64,000 bases of DNA, from NCBI GenBank assembly GCA_037577475.1, contig JBAGJB010000170.1:1-64000 (forward strand), written 5' to 3'. Shown piece after piece: positions 23,075-35,200 of the stretch. The position numbers and the translations under genes are program-made. Each line of letters opens with the position of its first letter. Within the stretch, counting starts at the first letter, position 1. This DNA comes from Chaunax sp. Z400. Its lineage: Eukaryota > Chordata > Actinopteri > Lophiiformes > Chaunacidae. Below the pieces are notes generated by a model. It did not search any database and was not told where the DNA came from. It was given only the letters and a program-made list of their open reading frames with translations.

Positions 23075-23759
23075 GGCCGCCAAAGATATTCCAAAAATTT
23101 ATGAAATATTAATATTAATTTTCCAAAAGGCTGTAACTTGAAACTGGTAAGAGATAAAATTATGCTGTAAATGAGAAAAACCTTAACCACAACCCTAAGT
23201 TTGTGATGGGAGTAAATTTACCAATCTAATTAGCATATTATGATGTCATAGGGTGGCGGCCATACTGGAAAATATGAATTTATAATATCAATTTTCCAAA
23301 AGGCTGTCACTTGAAACTGGAAAGAGATAAAAGTATACTGTAAATGTGGAAAAACTTCACCATTACTCAAAGTTTGTGACGGGAGTAAATTTACCAATCT
23401 AATTAGCATATTATGACATCACCAGGTGGTGGCCATATTGGAAAACATTCAACTCTGAAGAAGATTTCAAAAGGCTGCAACTTGAAAGTGGAAAGAGATC
23501 AAATTATACTGTAAATGAGGAAAAACTTCACCATGACTCAAAGTTTGTGATGGGAGTAAATTTACCAATCTAATTTGCATATTATGACATCACCAGTTGG
23601 CGGCCATATTGGAAAACATTCATCTCTGAAGATTTCAAAAGGCTGTAACTTGAAAGTGGAAAGAGATAAAATTATACTGTAAATGAGGAAAAACTTCACC
23701 ATGACTCAAAGTTTGTGATGGGAGTAAATTTACCAATCTAATTTGCATATTATGACATT
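23075..23759. repeat. ~170-bp tandem repeat, four copies plus a partial, inside the transposon
   Basis: Units begin near 23121, 23294, 23465 and 23634 with TTCCAAAAGGCTGTAACTTG or close variants, preceded by a partial copy. Each holds GGGAGTAAATTTACCAATC, then AATTAGCATATTATGA or AATTTGCATATTATGA, and most continue TGACATCACC...GGCGGCCATATTGGAAAA. Copies 3 and 4 share the ATTTGCAT octamer form (23573-23580 and 23741-23748). Noncoding; function unknown. They could be internal regulatory repeats or the remains of an older insertion. Confidence 0.88.
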
Positions 23760-24200
23760 CATTGTGATCTGGGATGTGTTGTTTAAATGATCACTTTATT
23801 TTTTGAGCAGTGTACTATTGTGTGTGTGTGTGTGGGTGTAGTTTTTTGCACATGCACAGTTTTCCTTCAAATGTGTTATTACCTGTCGGTCATTAAAAGT
23901 TATTAACTTTTAATATGTACTTAGAGGCATAGATTTCAGTTTTACTTTACAAACTGTTTTTAATGCAGTGAGCATAACTTGGACAATGCAGGTTTAAATT
24001 CAGTCATATAATTTCTTATCAAGGGCAAAACATCTACATAACTTTAGATCAACTGCAAAATGTCTTTATACTTCCATATATTCAATTACACAGATAATAT
24101 TTGACACAGTTTTTTCATACCTGGCATCATGTTGAACTCTGTTGGCTGTCTCAATTAAGCATGCAAGCAGTGCATGATCTTTGTAGAACTGATGCAGCAG
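23760..24200. other. Transposon noncoding segment with a TG microsatellite
   Basis: Unique AT-rich DNA with no convincing frame. A short (TG)n run lies at 23819-23834. I see no further structure. Confidence 0.6.
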
Positions 24201-24291
24201 CCAATCAGATTACAGCCCGCCCTCCCCTCCCTGGCTGAGTGACAGACCATGTAGAGCTTTGAATTTGGCCACAAGTTATTGGCCTATATAA
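24201..24291 (+). promoter_or_regulatory. Promoter-like cluster: CCAAT, GC-rich box, TATATAA
   Basis: On the + strand CCAATCAGA (24201), CCCGCCCTCCCCTCCC (24216-24231) and TATATAA (24285-24291) occur in the canonical order of an animal RNA polymerase II promoter, with about 84 bp from CCAAT to TATA. As written it points outward, through the right inverted repeat into the satellites. GC and CCAAT boxes work in both orientations and TATATA is near-symmetric, so it may instead drive the minus-strand transposase. No transcript data are visible here. Confidence 0.35.
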
Positions 24292-24412
24292 TTCCAAACG
24301 TGTTCTGTCATACATAGATTTATTGGGCTACATAGCTCTAAGGGAAATTGCATAAAAAACAACAAAAAGTCACTTGTATAAATTCATTGTTTAACAAACA
24401 ACAATAATAGGT
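24292..24412. other. Transposon segment between promoter-like cluster and right inverted repeat
   Basis: About 120 bp of AT-rich unique DNA. No open frame or motif stands out. Confidence 0.5.
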
Positions 24413-24671
24413 ATTATTACATAATGCACCATGTTATTACATTTCCTAGAAAATAAAAAAGTTGCAAGTGCATTTTGTAATAATCTTCTCAAAATGTAAT
24501 AACTTATTACATAATGTGGCAAAATTTATTACAAAATGCGTTGGGGCAGTTTATTACAAAATGCGGCAGTTTATTACAAAATGCGGCTTTATTACAAAAT
24601 GAAATGAAAAAGTTATTACATTTTGGACGTTTATTACAAAATGCACCGTTATTACAAAATGCGGCTCAACA
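24413..24671 (-). repeat. Right terminal inverted repeat of the transposon
   Basis: Reverse complement of 19271-19529, with TTATTACAAAATG motifs throughout. The last base, A at 24671, is also the first base of the AAACCTTTAGTAT unit of the following minisatellite, so the element and the next array abut with no spacer. Confidence 0.93.
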
Positions 24672-25067
24672 AACCTTTAGTATAAACCTTTAGTATAAAC
24701 CTTTAGTATAAACCTTTAGTATAAACCTTTAGTATAAACCTTTAGTATAAACCTTTAGTGTCAAACCTTTAGTCTAAACCTTTAGTCTAAACCTTTAGTC
24801 TAAACCTTTAGTCTAAACCTTTAGTCTAAACCTTTAGTCTAAACCTTTAGTCTAAACCTTTAGTATAAACCTTTAGTATAAACCTTTAGTATAAACCTTT
24901 AGTATAAACCTTTAGTATAAACCTTTAGTATAAACCTTTAGTATAAACCTTTAGTATAAACCTTTAGTATAAACCTTTAGTATAAACCTTTAGTTAAACC
25001 TTTAGTATAAACCTTTAGTTAAACCTTTAGTATAAACCTTTAGTTAAACCTTTAGTATAAACCTTTA
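24671..25067. repeat. 13-bp minisatellite (AAACCTTTAGTAT)n
   Basis: About 30 units in three blocks: AAACCTTTAGTAT at the left, a run of the AAACCTTTAGTCT variant (about 24771-24863), AAACCTTTAGTAT again, then alternation of 13-bp units with 12-bp AAACCTTTAGTT units up to the junction with the 9-bp satellite. It starts in phase at the transposon end. Confidence 0.95.
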
Positions 25068-28000
25068 TAGTATGTATAGTATGTACAGTATGTATAGTAT
25101 GTATAGTATGTACAGTATGTATAATATGTATAGTATGTACGGTATGAATAATATGTATAGTATCTACAGTATGAATAGTATGTGTAGTATATACAGTATG
25201 TTTAGTATGAATAGTATGTATAGTATGTATAGTATGTACAGTATGAATAGTATGTACAGTATGTGCAGTATGAATAGTATGTACAGTATGAATAGTATGT
25301 ACAGTATGAATAGTATGAATAGTATGTATAGTATGTACAGTATGAATAGTATGTACAGTATGTACAGTATGTATAGTATGTACAGTATGAATAGTATGTA
25401 CAGTATGAATAGTATGTATAGTATGTACAGTATGTATATTATGAGTAGTATGTATAGTATGTACAGTATGAATAGTATGTACAGTATAAATAGTATGTAT
25501 AGTATGTACAGTATGTAAAGTATGAATAGTATGAATAGTATGTACAGTATGAATAGTATGTATAGTATGTACAGTATGAATAGTATGTATAGCATGAATA
25601 GTATGTATAGTATATACAGTATGAATAGTATGTACAGTATGAACAGTATGTACAGTATGAATAGTATGTACAGTATGAATAGTATGTACAGTATGTATAG
25701 TATGTATAGTACGAAGAGTATGTACAGTATGAATAGTATGAATAGTAGTAGTATGTGTAGAATGAATAGTATGTATAGTATGAATAGTATGTATAGTATG
25801 AATAGTATGTATAGAATGAATAGTATGTATAGTATGAATAGTATGTGTAGTATGTACAGTATGAATAGTATGTATAGTATAAATAGTATGTATGGCATGT
25901 ATAGTATGAATGGTATGCATGGTATGCATAGAATTTATATGTATAGTATGAATAGTATGTATAGTATGTATAGTAAAAAGTAGTATGTATAGTATGAAGA
26001 GTATGTATAGTAGTAGTATGTGTAGAATGAATAGTATGTATAGTATGTATAGTATGAATAGTATGTATAGAATGAATAGTATGTATAGTATAAATAGTAT
26101 GTATATGTATGTATAGTATGAATAGTATGTATAGTATGTACAGTATGAATAGTATGTATAGTATGAACAGTATGTACAGTATGAATAGTATGTATAGTAT
26201 GAATAGTATGAATAGTATGTACAGTATGAATAGTATGTACAGTATGTACAGTATGTATAGTATGAATAGTATGAACAGTATGAATAGTATGTACAGTATG
26301 TATAGCATGAATAGTATGTATAGTATGTAAAGTAAAAAATAGTATGTATAGTATGAATAGTATGTATAGTAGTAGTATGTGTAGAAATAATAGTATGTAT
26401 AGTATGAATAGTATGTATAGAATGAATAGTATGTATAGTATAAATAGTATGTTTAGTAAAAAATATTATGTATATGTATGTATAGTATGAATAGTATGTA
26501 TAGTATGTATAGTATGTACAGTATGAATAGTATGTATAGTATAAATAGTATGTATAGTATGTATAGTATAAACAGTATGTTTAGTATGAATAGTATGTAT
26601 AGTATAAATAATATGTATAGTATGTACAGTATGTATAGTATGAACAGTATGTACAGTATGAATAGTATGAATAGTATGTACAGTATGAATAATATGTATA
26701 GTATGTACAGTATGAATAATATGTATAGTATCTACAGTATGAATAGTATGTATAGTATAAACAGTATGTTTAGTATGTATAGTATGAATAGTATGTATAG
26801 TATGTACAGTATGAATAGTATGTACAGTATGAATAGTATGTATAGTATGAATAGTATGTATAGTATGAATAGTATGTATAGTATGTACAGTATGAATAGT
26901 ATGTATAATATGTACAGTATGAATAGTATGAATAGTATGTATAGTATGTATAGTATGAAGAGTATGTACAGTATGAATAGTATGTATAGTATGTGAAGTA
27001 TGAATAGTACGTATAGTATGTACAGTATGAATAGTATGAATAGTAGTAGTATGTGTAGAATGAATAGTATGTATAGTATGAATAGTATGTATAGTATGTA
27101 TAGTAAAAAGTAGTATGTATAGTATGAAGAGTATGTATAGTAGTAGTATGTGTAGAATGAATAGTATGTATAGTATGAATAGTATGTATAGAATGAATAG
27201 TATGTATAGTATAAATAGTTTGTATATGTATGTATAGTATGAATAGTATGTATAGTATGTACAGTATGAATAGTATGTATAGTATGAATAGTATGTACAG
27301 TATGAATAGTATGTACAGTATGTACAGTATGAATAGTATGTATAGTATGAATAGTATGAATAGTATGTACAGTATGAATAGTATGTACAGTATGTACAGT
27401 ATGTATAGTATGAATAGTATGAACAGTATGAATAGTATGTACAGTATGTATAGCATGAATAGTATGTATAGCATGTAAAGTAAAAAATAGTATGTATAGT
27501 ATGAATAGTATGTATAGTAGTAGTATGTGTAGAAATAATAGTATGTATAGTATGAATAGTATGTATAGAATGAATAGTATGTATAGTATAAATAGTATGT
27601 TTAGTAAAAAATATTATGTATATGTATGTATAGTATGTACAGTATGAATAGTATGTATAGTATAAATAGTATGTATAGTATGTAGAGTATGTATAGTATG
27701 TATAGTATAAACAGTATGTTTAGTATGAATAGTATGTATAGTATAAATAATATGTATAGTATGTACAGTATGTATAGTATGAACAGTATGTACAGTATGA
27801 ATAGTATGAATAGTATGTACAGTATGAATAATATGTATAGTATGTACAGTATGAATAATATGTATAGTATCTACAGTATGAATAGTATGTATAGTATAAA
27901 CAGTATGTTTAGTATGTATAGTATGAATAGTATGTATAGTATGTACAGTATGAATAGTATGTATAGTATGAATAGTATGAATAGTATGTACAGTATGACT

Positions 28001-31000
28001 AGTATGTATAGTATGTGCAGTATGAATAGTATTTGCAGTATGAATAGTATGTATAGTATGAATAGTATGTATAGTATGTACAGTATGTACAGTATGTACA
28101 GTATGAATAGTATGTACAGTATGAATAGTATGTACAGTATGAATAGTATGTATAGTATGAATAGTATGTATAGTATGAATAGTATGTATAGTATGTACAG
28201 TATGAATAGTATGAATAGTATGTATAATATGTACAGTATGAATAGTATGAATAGTATGTATAGTATGAATAGTATGTATAGTATGAAGAGTATGTACAGT
28301 ATGAATAGTATGTATAGTATGAAGAGTATGTACAGTATGAATAGTATGTATAGTATGAAGAGTATGTACAGTATGAATAGTATGTATAGTATGTACAGTA
28401 TGAATAGTATGAATAGTAGTAGTATGTGTAGAATGAATAGTATGTATAGTATGAATAGTATGTATAGAATGAATAGTATGTATAGTATGAATAGTATGTA
28501 TAGTATGTACAGTATGAATAGTATGTATAGTATGAATAGTATGTATAGTATGTACAGTATGAATAGTATGTATAGTATAAATAGTATGTATGGCATGTAT
28601 AGTATGAATGGTATGCATGGTATGCATAGAATTTATATGTATAGTATGAATAGTATGTATAGTATGTATAGTAAAAAGTAGTATGTATAGTATGAAGAGT
28701 ATGTATAGTAGTAGTATGTGTAGAATGAATAGTATGTATAGTATGAATAGTATGTATAGAATGAATAGTATGTATAGTATAAATAGTATGTATATGTATG
28801 TATAGTATGTATAGTATGTACAGTATGAATAGTATGTATAGTATGAATAGTATGTACAGTATGAATAGTATGTACAGTATGTACAGTATGAATAGTATGT
28901 ATAGTATGAATAGTATGAATAGTATGTATAGTATGAATAGTATGTATAGTATGTACAGTATGAATAGTATGTACAGTATGTACAGTATGAATAGTATGTA
29001 CAGTATGTACAGTATGTATAGTATGAACAGTATGAATAGTATGTACAGTATGTATAGCATGAATAGTATGTATAGTATGTACAGTATGAATAGTATGTAC
29101 AGTATGTACAGTATGAATAGTATGTATAGTATGAATAGTATGAATAGTATGTACAGTATGTACAGTATGAATAGTATGTATAGTACGAATAGTATGTATA
29201 GTATGAGTAGTATGTATAGCATGTACAGTATGAATAGTATGTATAGTATAAATAGTATGTATAGTATAAATAGTATGTGTAGTATGTATAGTATAAATAG
29301 TATGTACAGTATGTATAGTATGAATAGTATGTACAGTATGTATAGTATGAATAGTATGTGTAGTATGTACAGTATGACTAGTATGTGTAGTATGAATAGT
29401 ATGCATAGTATGAATAGTATGTATAGTATGTACAGTATGAATAGTATGTATAGTATGAACAGTATGTATAGTATGTATAGTATGAATAGTATGTACAGTT
29501 TGAATAGTATGTATAGTATGTACAGTATGACTAGTATGTATAGTATGAATAGTATGCATAGTATGAATAGTATGTATAGTATGTACAGTATGAATAGTAT
29601 GTATAGTAGGAATAGTATGTATAGTATGAATAGTATGTATAGTATGTACAGTATGAATAGTATGCATAGTATGTACAGTATGAATAGTATGAATAGTATG
29701 TATAGTATGTACAGTATGAATAGTATGTATAGTAGGAATAGTATGTGTAGTATGTACAGTATGACTAGTATGTGTAGTATGAAGAGTATGTACAGTATGA
29801 ATAGTATGTATAGTATGTACAGTATGAATAGTATGAATAGTAGTAGTATGTGTAGAATGAATAGTATGTATAGTATGAATAGTATGTATAGAATGAATAG
29901 TATGTATAGTATGAATAGTATGTATAGTATGTACAGTATGAATAGTATGTATAGTATGAATAGTATGTATAGTATGTACAGTATGAATAGTATGTATAGT
30001 ATAAATAGTATGTATGGCATGTATAGTATGAATGGTATGCATAGAATTTATATGTATAGTATGAATAGTATGTATAGTATGTATAGTAAAAAGTAGTATG
30101 TATAGTATGAAGAGTATGTATAGTAGTAGTATGTGTAGAATGAATAGTATGTATAGTATGAATAGTATGTATAGAATGAATAGTATGTATAGTATAAATA
30201 GTATGTATATGTATGTATAGTATGTATAGTATGTACAGTATGAATAGTATGTATAGTATGAATAGTATGTACAGTATGAATAGTATGTACAGTATGTACA
30301 GTATGAATAGTATGTATAGTATGAATAGTATGAATAGTATGTATAGTATGAATAGTATGTACAGTATGTACAGTATGTACAGTATGTACAGTATGAATAG
30401 TATGTACAGTATGTACAGTATGTATAGTATGAACAGTATGAATAGTATGTACAGTATGTATAGCATGAATAGTATGTATAGTATGTACAGTATGAATAGT
30501 ATGTACAGTATGTACAGTATGAATAGTATGTATAGTATGAATAGTATGAATAGTATGTACAGTATGTACAGTATGAATAGTATGTATAGTACGAATAGTA
30601 TGTATAGTATGAGTAGTATGTATAGCATGTACAGTATGAATAGTATGTATAGTATAAATAGTATGTATAGTATAAATAGTATGTGTAGTATGTATAGTAT
30701 AAATAGTATGTACAGTATGTATAGTATGAATAGTATGTACAGTATGTATAGTATGAATAGTGTGTAGTATGTACAGTATGACTAGTATGTGTAGTATGAA
30801 TAGTATGAATAGTATGTATAGTATGTATAGTATGTACAGTATGAATAGTATGTATAGTATGAACAGTATGTATAGTATGTATAGTATGAATAGTATGTAC
30901 AGTTTGAATAGTATGTATAGTATGTACAGTATGACTAGTATGTATAGTATGAATAGTATGCATAGTATGAATAGTATGTATAGTATGTACAGTATGAATA

Positions 31001-32283
31001 GTATGTATAGTAGGAATAGTATGTATAGTATGAATAGTATGTATAGTATGTACAGTATGAATAGTATGCATAGTATGTACAGTATGAATAGTATGAATAG
31101 TATGTATAGTATGTACAGTATGAATAGTATGTATAGTAGGAATAGTATGTGTAGTATGTACAGTATGACTAGTATGTGTAGTATGAATAGTATGCATAGT
31201 ATGAATAGTATGTATAGTATGTATAGTATAAACAGTATGTTTAGTATGAATAGTATGTATAGTATAAATAATATGTATAGTATGTACAGTATGTATAGTA
31301 TGAACAGTATGTACAGTATGAATAGTATGAATAGTATGTACAGTATGAATAATATGTATAGTATGTACAGTATGAATAATATGTATAGTATCTACAGTAT
31401 GAATAGTATGTATAGTATAAACAGTATGTTTAGTATGTATAGTATGAATAGTATGTATAGTATGTACAGTATGAATAGTATGTACAGTATGAATAGTATG
31501 TATAGTATGAATAGTATGTATAGTATGAATAGTATGTATAGTATGTACAGTATCAATAGTATGTATAATATGTACAGTATGAATAGTATGAATAGTATGT
31601 ATAGTATGAATAGTATGTATAGTATGAAGAGTATGTACAGTATGAATAGTATGTATAGTATGTGAAGTATGAATAGTACGTATAGTATGTACAGTATGAA
31701 TAGTATGAATAGTAGTAGTATGTGTAGAATGAATAGTATGTATAGTATGAATAGTATGTATAGTATGTATAGTAAAAAGTAGTATGTATAGTATGAAGAG
31801 TATGTATAGTAGTAGTATGTGTAGAATGAATAGTATGTATAGTATGTATAGTATGAATAGTATGTATAGAATGAATAGTATGTATAGTATAAATAGTTTG
31901 TATATGTATGTATAGTATGAATAGTATGTATAGTATGTACAGTATGAATAGTATGTATAGTATGAATAGTATGTACAGTATGAATAGTATGTACAGTATG
32001 TACAGTATGAATAGTATGTATAGTATGAATAGTATGAATAGTATGTACAGTATGAATAGTATGTACAGTATGTACAGTATGTATAGTATGAATAGTATGA
32101 ACAGTATGAATAGTATGTACAGTATGTATAGCATGAATAGTATGTATAGCATGTAAAGTAAAAAATAGTATGTATAGTATGAATAGTATGTATAGTAGTA
32201 GTATGTGTAGAAATAATAGTATGTATAGTATGAATAGTATGTATAGAATGAATAGTATGTATAGTATAAATAGTATGTTTAGT

Positions 32284-35200
32284 AAAAAATATTATGTATA
32301 TGTATGTATAGTATGTACAGTATGAATAGTATGTATAGTATAAATAGTATGTATAGTATGTAGAGTATGTATAGTATGTATAGTATAAACAGTATGTTTA
32401 GTATGAATAGTATGTATAGTATAAATAATATGTATAGTATGTACAGTATGTATAGTATGAACAGTATGTACAGTATGAATAGTATGAATAGTATGTACAG
32501 TATGAATAATATGTATAGTATGTACAGTATGAATAATATGTATAGTATCTACAGTATGAATAGTATGTATAGTATAAACAGTATGTTTAGTATGTATAGT
32601 ATGAATAGTATGTATAGTATGTACAGTATGAATAGTATGTATAGTATGAATAGTATGAATAGTATGTACAGTATGACTAGTATGTATAGTATGTGCAGTA
32701 TGAATAGTATTTGCAGTATGAATAGTATGTATAGTATGAATAGTATGTATAGTATGTACAGTATGTACAGTATGTACAGTATGAATAGTATGAATAGTAT
32801 GTACAGTATGAATAGTATGTACAGTATGAATAGTATGTATAGTATGAATAGTATGTATAATATGTACAGTATGAATAGTATGAATAGTATGTATAGTATG
32901 AATAGTATGTATAGTATGAAGAGTATGTACAGTATGAATAGTATGTATAGTATGAAGAGTATGTACAGTATGAATAGTATGTATAGTATGAAGAGTATGT
33001 ACAGTATGAATAGTATGTATAGTATGTACAGTATGAATAGTATGAATAGTAGTAGTATGTGTAGAATGAATAGTATGTATAGTATGAATAGTATGTATAG
33101 AATGAATAGTATGTATAGTATGAATAGTATGTATAGTATGTACAGTATGAATAGTATGTATAGTATGAATAGTATGTATAGTATGTACAGTATGAATAGT
33201 ATGTATAGTATAAATAGTATGTATGGCATGTATAGTATGAATGGTATGCATGGTATGCATAGAATTTATATGTATAGTATGTATAGTATGTATAGTAAAA
33301 AGTAGTATGTATAGTATGAAGAGTATGTATAGTAGTAGTATGTGTAGAATGAATAGTATGTATAGTATGAATAGTATGTATAGAATGAATAGTATGTATA
33401 GTATAAATAGTATGTATATGTATGTATAGTATGTATAGTATGTACAGTATGAATAGTATGTATAGTATGAATAGTATGTACAGTATGAATAGTATGTACA
33501 GTATGTACAGTATGAATAGTATGTATAGTATGAATAGTATGGATAGTATGTATAGTATGAATAGTATGTATAGTATGTACAGTATGAATAGTATGTACAG
33601 TATGTACAGTATGAATAGTATGTACAGTATGTACAGTATGTATAGTATGAATAGTATGAACAGTATGAATAGTATGTACAGTATGTATAGCATGAATAGT
33701 ATGTATAGTATGTACAGTATCAATAGTATGTACAGTATGTACAGTATGAATAGTATGTATAGTATGTACAGTATGAATAGTATGAATAGTATGTACAGTA
33801 TGTACAGTATGAATAGTATGTATAGTACGAATAGTATGTATAGTATGAGTAGTATGTATAGCATGTACAGTATGAATAGTATGTATAGTATAAATAGTAT
33901 GTATAGTATAAATAGTATGTGTAGTATGTATAGTATAAATAGTATGTACAGTATGTATAGTATGAATAGTATGTACAGTATGTATAGTATGAATAGTATG
34001 TGTAGTATGTACAGTATGACTAGTATGTGTAGTATGAATAGTATGCATAGTATGAATAGTATGTATAGTATGTACAGTATGAATAGTATGTATAGTATGA
34101 ACAGTATGTATAGTATGTATAGTATGAATAGTATGTACAGTTTGAATAGTATGTATAGTATGTACAGTATGACTAGTATGTATAGTATGAATAGTATGCA
34201 TAGTATGTATAGTATGTACAGTATGAATAGTATGTATAGTAGGAATAGTATGTATAGTATGAATAGTATGTATAGTATGTACAGTATGAATAGTATGCAT
34301 AGTATGTACAGTATGAATAGTATGCATAGTACGTATAGTATGTATAGTATGAATAGTATGTATAGTATGAATAGTATGTATAGTATGTACAGTATGAATA
34401 GTATGTATAATATGTACAGTATGAATAGTATGAATAGTATGTATAGTATGAAGAGTATGTACAGTATGAATAGTATGTATAGTATGTGAAGTATGAATAG
34501 TACGTATAGTATGTACAGTATGAATAGTATGAATAGTAGTAGTATGTGTAGAATGAATAGTATGTATAAGTATGAATAGTATGTATAGTATGTATAGTAA
34601 AAAGTAGTATGTATAGTATGAAGAGTATGTATAGTAGTAGTATGTGTAGAATGAATAGTATGTATAGTATGTATAGTATGAATAGTATGTATAGAATGAA
34701 TAGTATGTATAGTATAAATAGTTTGTATATGTATGTATAGTATGAATAGTATGTATAGTATGTACAGTATGAATAGTATGTATAGTATGAATAGTATGTA
34801 CAGTATGAATAGTATGTACAGTATGTACAGTATGAATAGTATGTATAGTATGAATAGTATGAATAGTATGTACAGTATGAATAGTATGTACAGTATGTAT
34901 AGTATGAATAGTATGAACAGTATGAATAGTATGTACAGTATGTATAGCATGAATAGTATGTATAGCATGTAAAGTAAAAAATAGTATGTATAGTATGAAT
35001 AGTATGTATAGTAGTAGTATGTGTAGAAATAATAGTATGTATAGTATGAATAGTATGTATAGAATGAATAGTATGTATAGTATAAATAGTATGTTTAGTA
35101 AAAAATATTATGTATATGTATGTATAGTATGTACAGTATGAATAGTATGTATAGTATAAATAGTATGTATAGTATGTAGAGTATGTATAGTATGTATAGT

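Larger units (their letters stand above)
19271..24671 (-). mobile_element. Ginger1-like DNA transposon (integrase + OTU), 5.4 kb
   Basis: The element begins TGTTGAGCCGCATTTTG and ends with the exact reverse complement, CAAAATGCGGCTCAACA. Its terminal inverted repeats are about 259 bp. A single long frame on the minus strand encodes a Gypsy-integrase-like DDE domain followed by an OTU protease domain. Published Ginger1 elements have 40-270 bp inverted repeats, TG...CA ends resembling Gypsy LTRs and an integrase fused to OTU or Ulp1 protease, so the match is good. Ginger1 elements normally have a 4-bp CCGG or CCGT target duplication. None is seen here: the flanks are ACCC on the left and AACC on the right. 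The left flank is a C monomer of the subtelomeric satellite; the right flank is a different 13 bp minisatellite. With an uninterrupted frame and few differences between the inverted repeats, the copy looks young and possibly autonomous. Confidence 0.87.

Noticed and set aside
19271..24671. LTR retrotransposon (Gypsy-like integrase, TG...CA ends)
   Set aside because: Ends are inverted, not direct, repeats. No reverse transcriptase, RNase H, protease or gag is encoded, and OTU fusion with inverted ends fits Ginger1.
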